Of a DNA stretch of 64,000 nucleotides, positions 54,882-64,000 are shown one piece after another (the first letter of the stretch is position 1; each line of letters starts with the position of its first letter). The DNA is from Shewanella aestuarii. Lineage in GTDB: Bacteria; Pseudomonadota; Gammaproteobacteria; Enterobacterales; Shewanellaceae. The notes beneath the pieces were generated by a model that made no database searches, was not told where the DNA came from, and saw only the letters and a program-made list of their open reading frames with translations. Made by a program: the position numbers and the translations under genes. Location: NCBI RefSeq assembly GCF_014647215.1, contig NZ_BMOT01000004.1, positions 62,001 through 126,000 of the forward strand, read 5' to 3'.

Positions 54882-55814
54882 TTAGCGTTTAGGTTTTCTT
54901 GACGGCCCTGGTTTACCTTTACCCTGCTGTGCCTGACCTTTAGTTTGCCCTCGTGGAGCGCCTTTAGCCTGGCCTTTATGTTTAGTGCTGCGGTTGTGTT
55001 GCATAAAGTGTTCTGGGCCTTCGATTTTATCCCGAAGAGATTCTGCTTTAGGTTTTGGTTTAGATTTTTTCTTCGTTGCAGATTTTTTATCTTCTGAAGA
55101 GGAGTCTTTGATCATCTCAAACAATACATCAAGTTCTTGCTTATCGAGATCGCGCCACTCACCAATCGGCAAACCTTTAAGGCTGACATTCATGATTTTT
55201 TGGCGTTCAAGCTTAGTGACCTCAAAGCCAAAATATTCACACATGCGACGAATTTGGCGATTAAGCCCTTGTACTAAAATAATTTTAAACGCATAAGGTG
55301 ATACCTGCTCAACCTTACACTTTTTTGTCACGACCCCAAGGATCGGCACACCCGCGCCCATACCTTTAATAAAATCATCAGTAATGGGTTTATTTACCGT
55401 TACCACATATTCTTTATCGTGGTTATTGCCCGCGCGCAATATTTTATTAACCAAATCACCATTATTGGTTAAAAAAATCAGCCCTTGCGAGTCTTTATCT
55501 AACCGACCTATTGGGAAAATACGAGTTGAGTGGTTTACAAAATCAACAATATTGTCGCGCTCGGTGCCTTCTGTGGTGCTGACAATACCCACAGGTTTAT
55601 TTAAGGCTATAAATACTAAGTCTTCCGCATCTCGTGGCTCAATATCATGACCATTCACTTTCACTTTATCGCCAAAATTGACCTGATCACCAACTTGAGC
55701 ACGTTTGCCGTTAATAAATACATTACCTTGCTCAATATAACGGTCTGCATCACGTCGAGAGCAAATGCCACTTTCGCTGATGTATTTATTTAGGCGCATC
55801 GCTGAATCTGTCAC
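54882..55814 (-). CDS. rluF: 23S rRNA pseudouridine synthase RluF
   Basis: A 310-residue RNA-modifying enzyme. Residues 1-60 are an S4 RNA-binding domain ([20 protein letters not shown]). The catalytic domain has [10 protein letters not shown] with the catalytic Asp, and [19 protein letters not shown], matching the RsuA/RluB/E/F family and RluF best. The last 75 residues are a basic, low-complexity tail ([24 protein letters not shown]). It should convert U2604 (and possibly U2605) to pseudouridine. The first ATG is taken; the S4 domain starts at the second Met. Confidence 0.93.
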   Translation of the reverse strand: MTDSAMRLNKYISESGICSRRDADRYIEQGNVFINGKRAQVGDQVNFGDKVKVNGHDIEPRDAEDLVFIALNKPVGIVSTTEGTERDNIVDFVNHSTRIFPIGRLDKDSQGLIFLTNNGDLVNKILRAGNNHDKEYVVTVNKPITDDFIKGMGAGVPILGVVTKKCKVEQVSPYAFKIILVQGLNRQIRRMCEYFGFEVTKLERQKIMNVSLKGLPIGEWRDLDKQELDVLFEMIKDSSSEDKKSATKKKSKPKPKAESLRDKIEGPEHFMQHNRSTKHKGQAKGAPRGQTKGQAQQGKGKPGPSRKPKR

Positions 55815-55988
55815 GTTGGTTTCCTATAAATTAAGGTCTTCTGGTCAATAAGTTATGCATAGACATTAAAAGTCGCGGTAGAGTTTAGCAATTTTTAACT
55901 AAGTTGCCTAAGGCTGAATAAACAAAATAATGCTAATTAAAAGGGGGAATTAAAAGCGGAAGGATTAATTTAGCGGCAAATAACAGAT

Positions 55989-56025
55989 AAAAAAAAGCGC
56001 AAACAGTCGTTAAACCATTTGCGCT
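55989..56025 (-). terminator. Rho-independent terminator after the cold-shock gene
   Basis: AGCGCAAA and TTTGCGCT form a stem around a GTTTAACGA-type loop, followed on the minus strand by eight Ts. Confidence 0.85.
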
Positions 56026-56042
56026 GTCTTTAAAAATAGAAC

Positions 56043-56252
56043 TTAGATAGCAGTAACGTTAGCTGCTTGAGGACCTTTTTGGCCTTGTTCTACTTCGAAA
56101 GATACTTTTTGGCCTTCAGCTAAAGTTTTGAAACCTTCTGAAGTGATTGAACGGAAATGAACGAAAACGTCCGCGCCGCCGTTATCAGGAGTGATAAAAC
56201 CAAAACCTTTATCTTCGTTGAACCATTTTACTAAACCAGTAGTTTTAGACAT
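56043..56252 (-). CDS. Cold-shock domain protein (CspA family)
   Basis: A 69-residue single cold-shock domain. RNP1 is KGFGFITP and RNP2 is VFVHFRS; the start [19 protein letters not shown] is typical. It binds single-stranded RNA and DNA and unwinds transcript structure. AAGGGAC precedes the ATG. A promoter about 190 bases upstream leaves a leader of about 175 bases, as in cold-inducible csp genes whose leader folds with temperature. Which csp paralogue this is cannot be told. Confidence 0.95.
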   Translation of the reverse strand: MSKTTGLVKWFNEDKGFGFITPDNGGADVFVHFRSITSEGFKTLAEGQKVSFEVEQGQKGPQAANVTAI

Positions 56253-56624
56253 TTTGTGTCCCTTATATAATAAATTAATAAATCTATCGCGATAATGCGA
56301 TGCACTGAAGCTTGAATTATTGAATGTGACTATGAAGCTAAGGGAAACACTTTGGATAACAACGATAACGCAGAGATCTAGAGCTTTACTTTTACTTGAT
56401 ATTCATTAATAACTCTGTTTGCCAGAGCAGGCTATAGAATACATCAGTTTTAACTATTGTAAAGACAAATAATAAAATAATAACTACAGCCATCTAACTC
56501 TATGATGTAAAAGTAATGTTCAAAATATGCAAAACACTCACTTAAGCCTACTCCGCCTTGCTGGCGCACCTTGCCACTATCTGTTCTACAATTTATTGAG
56601 CATAAAAAACTTAAAGACCACAAT
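56253..56624. other. 372-base region with the csp leader
   Basis: The right part of this stretch holds the csp promoter and its long untranslated leader; the rest, next to the pseudogene, has no recognised signal. Confidence 0.5.
56436..56463 (-). promoter_or_regulatory. Sigma70-type promoter of the csp gene
   Basis: On the minus strand TTTACA and TATTCT are separated by 16 bases, with TG just before the -10 element. Transcription would start near 56428, giving a leader of about 175 bases. Confidence 0.5.
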
Positions 56625-57039
56625 ATGAAATATCAGATTTACTCAGCCATATTTATCTTCACTTTCGCCAGCGCTGTGATGGCTGAAAAGCAGTAAACCA
56701 CTTTCATTACTGAAGCCGCTTACTTACAAAGTCAGTCTGAATGGCAATTCACTCTAGATACTCGATTTCAACAATTGCATAAGCCTAATGTCAGTAAAAC
56801 GGCATACTCTTTTACTGTGGAATACGGCATAACTGAAAATTTACAAATTGAGCTTGGCACGGAGCGCGCGACTACATTTGATAACATTGATGAACAAGAA
56901 ACGGAACATGAATGGGAATTAGAGTTTGCATAATCTATGAGCTTGAAAATGATTTAGTTGTGGGTTTCGCTTACGGGGTGTTCGATCCTAAAGACGATTT
57001 AAACAGTGAATTAACTGTAAAAGTCAGTTACGAATTCTA
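56625..57039 (+). pseudogene. Decayed outer-membrane or exported protein gene
   Basis: A frame opens at the ATG at 56625 with a Sec signal peptide (AIFIFTFASAVMAEK), then hits a stop codon at 56694-56696. The same frame continues as coding-like sequence (TTFITEAAYLQSQSEWQF, VEYGITENLQIELG) to a second stop near 56931, after which the reading moves to another frame, IIYELENDLVVGFAYGVF, ending KVSYEF at 57039. Strand patterns and the C-terminal Phe suggest a small beta-barrel protein. One nonsense change and at least one frameshift or deletion inactivate it. A terminator follows at once. Confidence 0.7.
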
Positions 57040-57044
57040 AACAA

Positions 57045-57069
57045 AAATGCCGCAAAGTTTGCGGCATTT
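57045..57069. terminator. Rho-independent terminator
   Basis: AAATGCCGCAAA/TTTGCGGCATTT, a twelve-base perfect stem with a one-base apex, right after the pseudogene end; it may also serve the convergent VF530 gene. Confidence 0.8.
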
Positions 57070-57116
57070 GGATAACGACCCAATATTAAATTATATTGGT
57101 CTAAGCCATCACTGAC

Positions 57117-57614
57117 TTAATTACCCCAAGGATTTTTAGGGTCCTGTGACGGCGCGGGGCGCTTGCTGCTGGTACGCTTATTTTGCGCGTAGTTATCTTG
57201 CGCTTTTGGCTTATCCTTACCGAATTGTGGACGTCGATTATTACGCTTCATTTCTTGATAATCCGTCGCGGCTTTATCGCGCATTTCAGCAATTAACTCA
57301 ACCGTCAATTCTTGGGGTTTACGAGGCATAATGCCATGAGCAAAACCACGTTCACGCGGCTTTAATTCAAACTGCGCCGCACTTCCCTTAGGCATACGCT
57401 TAAAGCGATAAAGGTAAAAGCTTTCTACTCTTTCTCTGGCCCACTCGGTCTTCTTTAAAAATTTTAGGCACGCTTCCATACTTGGGTTGGTATTAAAGCA
57501 TTCTAAACGCAGTGCTGCGTAGAGGATTTTCCAATCATAAAAGTCGACCAGTTCTGCCACCATGGTCTCTAATTTCAAGCCATGTAGCGGGTTATTCTGT
57601 TGCAGTTCAATCAT
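57117..57614 (-). CDS. VF530 family DNA-binding protein
   Basis: A 165-residue protein. Its first 75 residues match the VF530/DUF2132 fold: NPLHGLKLETMVAELVDFYDW, then CFNTNPSMEACLKFLKKTEW and ARERVESFYLYRFKRMP. VF530 of Vibrio fischeri is a small helical DNA-binding protein known from structural work. The second half is longer than the minimal family: a basic, Lys/Arg/Gln-rich tail (ERGFAHGIMPRKP, KRNNRRPQFGKDKPKAQ) probably adds nucleic-acid contacts. GGA lies before the ATG. Function is not established. Confidence 0.88.
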   Translation of the reverse strand: MIELQQNNPLHGLKLETMVAELVDFYDWKILYAALRLECFNTNPSMEACLKFLKKTEWARERVESFYLYRFKRMPKGSAAQFELKPRERGFAHGIMPRKPQELTVELIAEMRDKAATDYQEMKRNNRRPQFGKDKPKAQDNYAQNKRTSSKRPAPSQDPKNPWGN

Positions 57615-57766
57615 GTAAAATTCCAGTGTCTAACAATTGAGAGTTATTGTATCAATTAAATAAGACAAAAACGCATTGTTTCGTTTAATGACAGTATAAA
57701 AACACATAACATCGAAAGTGAATCGTAGCGATTAAACAGGTTAAACAACCTCAATCAAAAATGCCG

Positions 57767-59206
57767 TTATGCGGTGTGATATCGTTCTAGAATCTTACCT
57801 AAACTTTCTGATGCTTGAGACAAATTCTTTACACCTTCTGAAGACTGTTTCGCAAGCCCTTTGATCGCATTTGCTTTTTGACGAATATCACTTAACTCTG
57901 AAGCAATATCGTTGGCAACCGCACTTTGTTGTTGTGAAGAAGCTGCAATTTGGAAGCTCATATCTATCACGGTTTGTGACGACTCATTAATTGAACTTAC
58001 ATCGGTGCCAATATGGCTGATAAGTTCACTACTGGTTTGAGCTTGCTTCACCGTATTTTGAGTGATGCGATCCATATTATTAGTTTCCGCTTGTAAATTT
58101 TCAATCATAGATTGAATCTCTACGGTAGCCGCTTGTGTTCGGCTTGCCAGTGTACGCACCTCATCAGCAACAACGGCAAAACCACGGCCCATCTCACCAG
58201 CTCGTGCGGCTTCAATGGCAGCATTGAGTGCCAGTAAGTTAGTTTGTTCAGAAATAGCATTAATGGTTGTAATGACTTCATTGATATTTACGGCATTGGT
58301 TTTCAATGTGGTCACAGAGTCTGATGTTTGTTCAATCAATGCTGATAACTGCTCAATTTCACCAATGGCTTTTTGCACTCGCTCGAAGCTTTGGCTAATC
58401 GATTTTGAATTCAGTTCAACCTGACTAACAGAACTTTGTGAAATATTAGACACTTCAGCTGCTGAAGCGGTCATTTCTTCCATTGCTGTCGCCACTGAGT
58501 CTAATGATGAATACTGATGATCAATTTGAGATTCGCTTTCGCGATTTACATTAGCGAACGAAGTTGAAGTGTTATGCAAGGTTTTGGCGTTATCTTTTAC
58601 CGTAACGACAAGCTCTGTTAATGTGTCCATCGCCTTGTCTAAAGCACAGCCGATCGTACCAAATTCATCTCGCCCAGGATGAAATCCTAATCGCGATGTT
58701 AAGTTACCTTTGCCAATATTTTCAGTGGTATTCCAAAGCACCCATAATGCGCCGCCAATAAATGTGGCATTCCAATATAAAATCAAGCCAAAAGGTAACA
58801 ACCACAAAGTGGTTAATAATAAGCTGGTAAAGGCATCATTTTTAGCCGACTGTTCGGCATTTAAAACAGACTCTGTTAAAGAATATATCTCACCAGAAGA
58901 GGCTCTGACCACCGCAGTAACAGAGTTACCATTGCGAAATGACTCAGTTACACGCGATGATTGGATGTTAAGACTGTCCAACTTTTCGGCTTGTCCGTCA
59001 CCGTCTGTGGCTTGCAAAATGCCTTTTAACTGACTTTCAAGCCCAACCTGTGACTGCTGCTGAATTAAGTCAATATTGTCTTGGTATCGTAAGGCTGCCA
59101 CGCTTGTTATGGCTATTGTAAAGGCGATAAAAATTACCCAAAACTTGTCATTGATAGACATCTTAATAAATAATTTATCAATACTTCTAAAATCAACTTC
59201 TTTCAT
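57767..59206 (-). CDS. Methyl-accepting chemotaxis protein
   Basis: A 479-residue chemoreceptor. A first membrane helix at about residues 20-40 ([17 protein letters not shown]), a short periplasmic region of about 85 residues, and a second helix at about 130-155 ([17 protein letters not shown]). HAMP-like sequence follows ([17 protein letters not shown]), then the signalling coiled coil with tip motif [19 protein letters not shown]. The small sensor domain has no obvious PAS or Cache fold, so its ligand is unknown. The ATG at 59206 is chosen; TTG at 59212 is in frame. Confidence 0.94.
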   Translation of the reverse strand: MKEVDFRSIDKLFIKMSINDKFWVIFIAFTIAITSVAALRYQDNIDLIQQQSQVGLESQLKGILQATDGDGQAEKLDSLNIQSSRVTESFRNGNSVTAVVRASSGEIYSLTESVLNAEQSAKNDAFTSLLLTTLWLLPFGLILYWNATFIGGALWVLWNTTENIGKGNLTSRLGFHPGRDEFGTIGCALDKAMDTLTELVVTVKDNAKTLHNTSTSFANVNRESESQIDHQYSSLDSVATAMEEMTASAAEVSNISQSSVSQVELNSKSISQSFERVQKAIGEIEQLSALIEQTSDSVTTLKTNAVNINEVITTINAISEQTNLLALNAAIEAARAGEMGRGFAVVADEVRTLASRTQAATVEIQSMIENLQAETNNMDRITQNTVKQAQTSSELISHIGTDVSSINESSQTVIDMSFQIAASSQQQSAVANDIASELSDIRQKANAIKGLAKQSSEGVKNLSQASESLGKILERYHTA

Positions 59207-59423
59207 GTTCAATTCAATCCTAATTCATACATGCCTGAGGCAATCTTAGATGATAAATTAAGAAATAACAGTAACAAGATGCATATTGTTGAGCAGAAAA
59301 ATAACTACATTTTTGATTCCGCTAGCTCGTTTGCTGTACAGAACAAAAAACCAAAATGCCTGCTTTAACAGAAAACCGATTTAGAGCATTCCATCCTGTG
59401 CAAAATTACGGTATAAGGACGCA

Positions 59424-60281
59424 ATGAAAATCCCGAAACGAATCCAACCTCTGGTTGAAGAAGGCTTAGTAGACGATGTCCTAAGTCAATTAATGAGTGG
59501 CAAAGAAGCCAGTGTTTATGTCGTCCGTTGTGGCGAGGATATTCGCTGCGCTAAAGTCTACAAAGATGCCGACAAACGCAGCTTTAAACAAGCGGTTCAG
59601 TATCAAGAAGGCCGAAAAGTGCGTAACAGTCGCCGTGCCAGAGCAATGGAAAAAGGGTCTAAATTTGGTCGAGATCAACAAGAAGAAGCTTGGCAAAATG
59701 CCGAGGTAGATGCCCTGTATAAGTTAGCGGATGCGGGCGTGCGAGTACCTAAACCCTACGGCTGCTTTTCCGGTGTGTTGTTAATGGAATTAGTGACAGA
59801 TGATGATGGCCTAGTTGCACCTCGATTAAATGATGTGGAAATGAGCCATGAAGAAGCTGTTCGCGATCATGCCAGCATGATCGAATATACCAAGTTAATG
59901 CTGTGCGCGGGCATTGTTCATGGGGACTTATCCGAGTTTAATGTACTAGTAGATAGCAAAGGCCCGGTGATTATCGACTTGCCCCAAGCTGTTGATGCTG
60001 CTGCCAATAATAACGCACAATGGATGTTTGCCCGCGATGTAAACAACATGACAAGTTATTACAGTCAATTTGCCCCTGAGCTAGCAAGCACAAAATTTGC
60101 TAAAGAAATGTGGGCATTGTTTGAGGCGGGTGAATTAACGCCAACATCAAAGCTCACAGGTGAATTTGCTGAAAGTGAACATATTGCCGATGTAAACGCC
60201 ATTCTTGATGAAATCTATGCCGCAAAAGAAGAAGAGTTAGAGAGATTACAACGAATCAGTGATGCTAACGATGAAGATTAA
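59424..60281 (+). CDS. RIO1-family atypical serine kinase
   Basis: A 285-residue kinase of the RIO family. SGKEASVYVVRCGEDIRCAKVY holds the glycine loop and ATP-binding Lys; VHGDLSEFNVLVDSKG has the catalytic Asp and Asn; PVIIDLPQAVD has the metal-binding Asp (IDLPQ). The C-terminal acidic helix ends the protein. In bacteria such RIO proteins (for example the Pseudomonas PA4780 type) are found widely, with unknown targets. AAGGA precedes the ATG. It stands alone. Confidence 0.9.
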   Translation: MKIPKRIQPLVEEGLVDDVLSQLMSGKEASVYVVRCGEDIRCAKVYKDADKRSFKQAVQYQEGRKVRNSRRARAMEKGSKFGRDQQEEAWQNAEVDALYKLADAGVRVPKPYGCFSGVLLMELVTDDDGLVAPRLNDVEMSHEEAVRDHASMIEYTKLMLCAGIVHGDLSEFNVLVDSKGPVIIDLPQAVDAAANNNAQWMFARDVNNMTSYYSQFAPELASTKFAKEMWALFEAGELTPTSKLTGEFAESEHIADVNAILDEIYAAKEEELERLQRISDANDED

Positions 60282-60469
60282 TTGCAGGTCTTATTCAGCT
60301 TGATTGGACTAATTAGCTATACCGTCAACTTTGATTAAAATCCATTGATTGATAAAGTAACAAACTCATCGTCACAGCCCAGCTCACAGCAGTTCACAAT
60401 ATCAAGGATGATATGTTGAGTTTAACGCCAATAAATTCAATGTATTTCTCTTCGCTTTAACTACCCTGA

Positions 60470-60859
60470 TTATATTTCAGCATTAAAGCGAGCCAGTCTT
60501 ACTTCAGCCACAGAGCAATTGGTTAGTTGCATCAACTCAGTCAATGTCATATTGGGATATTGAGCAATCAACCGCTGTAATTTCACCTCTATCGGCTCTA
60601 ACTTATCCGCATGATTCTGTAGGCTTACTTCTATCTTGTGAATTAAATATCTAAACGCCTCTGAATTGTCGGCTTGCCATCGCAACAAACAAGATTGAAT
60701 CATCTTTGCATCGCCCCGCAATAGCCAGTTTCTTGAACGTCGCACACGCTTAAGCTGGCAATCGTATTCTTGTAATAGCATTTTTGCTTGCTTAGCATTT
60801 TCACCACCCATTCGCTGAATAAGCGAAGGCAATGCAATATCAATAGGTTCATTCATCAT
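60470..60859 (-). CDS. RRF_GI family protein (ribosome recycling factor-related)
   Basis: A 129-residue protein resembling the RRF_GI family annotated as a ribosome recycling factor-like protein in Vibrio and Shewanella: IALPSLIQRMGGENAKQAKML, YDCQLKRVRRSRNWLLRGD, and at the end TLTELMQLTNCSVAEVRLAR, which reads like a small HTH. The name is from homology only; the true RRF is 185 residues and is not this. It is mostly helical, cytoplasmic and basic. Two adjacent ATGs at the start make the exact start uncertain. Confidence 0.75.
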   Translation of the reverse strand: MMNEPIDIALPSLIQRMGGENAKQAKMLLQEYDCQLKRVRRSRNWLLRGDAKMIQSCLLRWQADNSEAFRYLIHKIEVSLQNHADKLEPIEVKLQRLIAQYPNMTLTELMQLTNCSVAEVRLARFNAEI

Positions 60860-61242
60860 GGATTTTCACAAAATTTTTAAACATAAACTAGCAGCTTGTT
60901 AAGACGATATAACTTACTATCATATAGTTCACTTAACCTTTACCAATATGACTATTCCATCAACAGCATCAAAACAACTTCAGCTAAAATAGTAGATACA
61001 TCGACTTATTCAAGTGAATACATGCCACTAAGAAATTCAACAATTTGACCTTCAGACATCATTTAGGTTAACTCAATTAGATTTTGCGTTTAACATCTTC
61101 CGTTACAAGGAGTGATTTTTTATTGTCTGGTAAATACACAAATACAGGGCTAAGATAAATCTAATATAACGATTTTAGACTTAATTATAGGTACGCTAAC
61201 ACCAATGCAGTCTATTTTAGAAAGACTATACGTGAGTGATAT
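60860..61242. other. 383-base intergenic region
   Basis: Divergent promoter region between the RRF_GI gene and the solute-binding protein gene at 61243. I see no operator, repeat or hairpin that stands out. Confidence 0.45.
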
Positions 61243-62163
61243 ATGAAATCTATCACACTGAAAGTTTTACTATTAACACTTTTAGTACTTTGTGGACAAC
61301 CTAGCGTCGCCCTTGGGCAAGATGCAGAATTCGTCTGCCCCGAACCAATCCAAATAGGCTTTAATGATTGGGCTCCTTACGCTTGGATTGATGAATCGGG
61401 TAAAGCCGTTGGCTTAGATGTGGATATGCTCACACTAGTAGCTAATAATCTTGGCTGTAAAGTGGAATTTATTCCAATGCCCGTTAAGCGAGCCCACCAG
61501 ATGCTAAAAGTCGGTTCTTTAGACATGATGATGGGAGCCAGTTATACCTCGGAAAGAGAGCAATATGCCTACTTTTCAGAATCCTACAGAGATGAAGAGG
61601 TCAGGCTGTTTGTCGAAGCAGGAAATACCTCAAGTATTACAGTTGATAAGTGGCAGGACATTTTCAGTAAGAAGCTAAAATTATTAGCCCCTTCTTATGG
61701 TTGGTATGGTCAGGACTATTTAGCCACTAAAGATGAGTTATCGCGGCAGGGGTTATTAATTACTAGCCCTAACGCAACACAATCAGTACAAATGCTTGCT
61801 TATAAAAGGGGGGATATATTAATCGGAGATTCGGTTTCCTTGCCTTATATCGCGAATCAATCTGAAGGGCTAATTCTGTCACCTTTAGCTCTGGTAGTAG
61901 ACACGAATCAAATCCACTTTATGATCAGTAAAAAAGCCGATAATGTCGCCTTACTAGGTAAGATCAATCAAGCTATTTCGACGCTCTCAAATCATGGAGC
62001 CCTAGCAAGAGTAATGATGAAATGGCAACAAACTTCTGTTGCCAAAGCCCAAGAATCGCAACAAAAAACCACTCCGATTGATGGTTCAAATGGTGTCATG
62101 AACATCACAACAGACGGCTTAATTGCTGTAACTAATCGCCCCAAACACTATCTAGCTGAGTGA
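61243..62163 (+). CDS. Periplasmic amino-acid-binding protein-like (SBP_bac_3)
   Basis: A 306-residue exported protein (signal ends SVALGQ). The SBP_bac_3 core is clear: IQIGFNDWAPYAWIDESGKAVGLDVDML, then PVKRAHQMLKVGSLDMMMGASYTSEREQY, FSESYRDEEVRLF, and the hinge region DILIGDSVSLPYIAN. The C-terminal 45 residues are low complexity (KAQESQQKT). No transporter is next to it, and a second such orphan is at 50215. Such proteins also act as ligand-binding parts of sensors. Its ribosome-binding site is weak. Confidence 0.85.
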   Translation: MKSITLKVLLLTLLVLCGQPSVALGQDAEFVCPEPIQIGFNDWAPYAWIDESGKAVGLDVDMLTLVANNLGCKVEFIPMPVKRAHQMLKVGSLDMMMGASYTSEREQYAYFSESYRDEEVRLFVEAGNTSSITVDKWQDIFSKKLKLLAPSYGWYGQDYLATKDELSRQGLLITSPNATQSVQMLAYKRGDILIGDSVSLPYIANQSEGLILSPLALVVDTNQIHFMISKKADNVALLGKINQAISTLSNHGALARVMMKWQQTSVAKAQESQQKTTPIDGSNGVMNITTDGLIAVTNRPKHYLAE

Positions 62164-62186
62164 GCTTTCATCACTGCAGCGGCAGA

Positions 62187-63101
62187 CTAAATATCCTCTG
62201 GCAACCCGACATGTAAGTGACCTGATTTATAATCGATGGTTAATACAAAATGTTTCAGTACATCATAACCAACAAGGCCTTTAATATTTTTGCCTTTGAT
62301 GCGCGAAAAACTCACTTGGTCTTGACCTGAAATCGATTCAGCTTGTCCTTCAGCTGGAACACTGACCTGAACATTTTCAATGGTGAAAGGTCCAAACTTT
62401 ACTTCGGGTAAACGAAAATTATCAACAGTCCCGATATTATTAACTCCCGCTATAATACTTGATTGAGAACCGTAAGATTCCAACCAGTTTGAGTCGGTTG
62501 CCATTGTGCGTTTTAAAAATAGTCCACCGTTATTGCCTGTATCAAGGATTAGCCACGCATTCTTCTCACCATTCAGATCAACTTTTACTATGGGTTGCCC
62601 TGAACCTCGGTCAATCTGCATTTGAATATTCTCAAGCTTGGCTAAATCCACAGAGCCTCTTTCAAACAGCCTTAAACGGTTATTTGGATAATCTATTTGA
62701 AAAATAAACTGCTCTAACAATCCCGCACCTAAAAGAAGTTGAACCTCATGATGACCAAGACGAAGCCCAGCTAAGTTATCTAACTCTAAATCAGTATTAA
62801 AAAGTTTCACTTGCACATTATTAAATAATCGCCGAGTTTCAGTGCCATAAATACCTTCAACATTGACCTTTCCACCTTTAGGGAATTCAAATCCATGTCT
62901 ATTTATAAAACTTAAATTAATAGCATTTAACTGCGCACCGCTGTCTAAAATCGCCCGACCTTCGATGCCTTTAATTGTCACAGGTAAATTAATATGACCA
63001 TTGATTATTTCAAAATTCACCCAGTTAGTGACTGCAAAAGCATTAAGCGAGAAAAGTAAAAAAGAAAAAAGAGGAAGTGTTTTAATTATTGTCTTACGCA
63101 T
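62187..63101 (-). CDS. Retropepsin-like aspartic protease, exported
   Basis: A 304-residue protein with a Sec signal peptide (ending LNAFAV). Two aspartic-protease half-motifs occur: AILDSGAQLNAINLSF near residue 52 and WLILDTGNNGGLFLKRT near residue 185, each D-S/T-G. Two catalytic Asp in one chain suggest a pepsin-like bilobed arrangement, unlike the single-motif TIGR02281-type bacterial proteases. AAGGATG precedes the ATG. Possible substrates in the periplasm are unknown. Confidence 0.85.
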   Translation of the reverse strand: MRKTIIKTLPLFSFLLFSLNAFAVTNWVNFEIINGHINLPVTIKGIEGRAILDSGAQLNAINLSFINRHGFEFPKGGKVNVEGIYGTETRRLFNNVQVKLFNTDLELDNLAGLRLGHHEVQLLLGAGLLEQFIFQIDYPNNRLRLFERGSVDLAKLENIQMQIDRGSGQPIVKVDLNGEKNAWLILDTGNNGGLFLKRTMATDSNWLESYGSQSSIIAGVNNIGTVDNFRLPEVKFGPFTIENVQVSVPAEGQAESISGQDQVSFSRIKGKNIKGLVGYDVLKHFVLTIDYKSGHLHVGLPEDI

Positions 63102-63512
63102 TATTCATCCTTAAGTTGCGTAAAGTGAGACTAGAAAAATACATTAAACAGCAAAGAAATCAAATAAACTAGAAACAAATTAAATACAAACTTGTATTAA
63201 ATTACCAAGCAAGATTACATAAGTTATCGTAACAATGCCTAAGGTTTGCTATTTAGTAAACAACACCTCTTGATGAAGTAATTTCACAATTTATTGAATA
63301 CTTTGGAGCTATTCTTAGGATAAGCTATAGATACATTACATCGTCGTTATCAAGAACATTTTCCTAGGCAGTCATTACGATTCCTAAAAAGATTAAGGCG
63401 TTTTAAAAAGATCAGCCAAGTAAAGAAAGCTAAAGTTGAGACTCATCTTCAACCTTGTACTAAAAGCTGTGATTTTTTATAATGCCCTACGGATAATTTA
63501 TGGCTTAATATC
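63102..63512. other. 411-base divergent intergenic region
   Basis: Holds the promoter of the retropepsin gene and that of the beta-barrel gene (63455-63483). No small gene with a good ribosome-binding site was found. Confidence 0.45.
63455..63483 (+). promoter_or_regulatory. Sigma70 promoter of the beta-barrel gene
   Basis: TTGTAC and TATAAT with a 17-base spacer, 29 bases before the ATG at 63513. This is a near-consensus housekeeping promoter. Confidence 0.55.
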
Positions 63513-64000
63513 ATGGAAGAACAAATGCTTTATTACCGAATAGTTCGCAACCTTAATCTTACAAAACAGCTCACTCTTTTAACATTTCTATGTTTTGGGA
63601 GTGCCCAAGCAGCAGAACAATCTCACCACCTAGAACATGATAAGTCTCAAACATTAAGCACTTTGCCTGAATCTTATTTTTATTTGGGTGGAGAAATAGG
63701 GATAAATTATTATCAACATGGTTGTGAGTCTTGGAGTATTAGTTGCGACAAAAACAGTACAATGTCTGGTTTTTTTGCAGGGTATCAACTGAATAATAAT
63801 TTGGCTTTAGAAGCAGCCTATCTAGATTTAGGAAAAGCTGAAGCCACTTATCTGGAAGCATCAAATAAACATATTTATCAAGGAAGCATGACAGGGATAA
63901 ATCTATCTGCTGTCGGTTCAATTGATTTAACGGCTGACTTATCACTGTTTGCTAAAGCAGGGTTATTTAACTGGTATGGTGAAAATAAAGGCCCATTCTC
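63513..64000 (+). CDS. OmpA-type outer-membrane beta-barrel protein, 3'-truncated by the window edge
   Basis: The frame runs from ATG at 63513 to the end of the window without a stop (162 codons). The N-terminal segment ends in GSAQAAEQ, a signal peptide. The mature part shows OmpA-like transmembrane strands: SYFYLGGEIGINYYQ, MSGFFAGYQLNNNLALEAAYLDLG, and FAKAGLFNWYGEN. Two cysteines (CESWSISCDK) lie in the first external loop and may form a disulfide. Whether a peptidoglycan-binding domain follows cannot be seen. A near-consensus promoter lies upstream. No start other than this ATG or the Met five codons on is plausible. Confidence 0.78.
   Translation, partial: MEEQMLYYRIVRNLNLTKQLTLLTFLCFGSAQAAEQSHHLEHDKSQTLSTLPESYFYLGGEIGINYYQHGCESWSISCDKNSTMSGFFAGYQLNNNLALEAAYLDLGKAEATYLEASNKHIYQGSMTGINLSAVGSIDLTADLSLFAKAGLFNWYGENKGPF

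Overview
The window looks like a chromosomal segment of a marine gammaproteobacterium, most likely Shewanella or a close relative. The grounds are moderate-to-low G+C, a six-gene Na+-translocating NADH:quinone reductase operon, cydDC, many signal-peptide peptidases and lipoproteins, FNR-, CRP- and NtrC-type sites, a DUF2256-photolyase pair, and gene families typical of Shewanella/Vibrio (VF530, RRF_GI, OsmC-YcaO, COG3014). I see no rRNA, tRNA, CRISPR array, prophage or intact transposase. The genus is an inference from family content, not from a database search. Layout: 1-8.3 kb holds the 3' part of zntB, an FkpA-type isomerase, a WD40 lipoprotein with slyX and a peptide deformylase, the COG3014-lpoB lipoprotein pair and an M1 aminopeptidase. 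8.4-14.2 kb is a run of small metabolic genes (EEP phosphodiesterase, DUF4397 lipoprotein, CIA30, HAD phosphatase, nitroreductase, NAD(P)-binding protein, a 58-residue HTH protein). 14.3-20.1 kb is nqrABCDEF on the minus strand, and 20.4-23.8 kb is cydDC, also minus. 24-27.4 kb carries a DUF3626 protein, the RNA helicase rhlE and a small membrane protein. 28-31 kb is one very long low-complexity membrane protein whose last ~120 residues look like a type IV pilin head domain. 31.2-39.7 kb holds an atypical DAACS symporter, a class 1A dihydroorotate oxidase, a DUF885 protein, a pair of overlapping micro-ORFs, a duplicated-domain unknown and an M13 metallopeptidase. 39.9-43.4 kb holds acuI with a TetR regulator and a sigma54-type amt gene. 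43.4-64 kb mixes a MITE-like element, a porin/PBP-like operon behind a perfect FNR box, an OsmC-YcaO fusion, a second MITE-like element, a flavin reductase, the photolyase cluster, rluF, csp, a decayed membrane-protein pseudogene, an MCP, a RIO kinase, two SBP_bac_3-like proteins, a retropepsin-like protease and the 5' part of an outer-membrane beta-barrel gene. How the genes work together: nqr and cydDC together support the respiratory chain (Na+-motive NADH oxidation; thiol export needed for cytochrome bd assembly), and a CRP-like site lies in the region between them. acuI and its divergent-style TetR gene each carry the same 15-bp operator, which points to one autoregulated acrylyl-CoA/electrophile response. 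Amt is preceded by NtrC-like sites and a -24/-12 promoter, so it should respond to nitrogen limitation. The COG3014-LpoB pair suggests an envelope/peptidoglycan role. The strongest candidate for something undescribed is the 1008-residue protein at 28.0-31.1 kb, followed by the paired micro-ORFs at 36.4 kb. Many start codons were reassigned here on ribosome-binding-site and signal-peptide grounds; these choices are stated in each entry.
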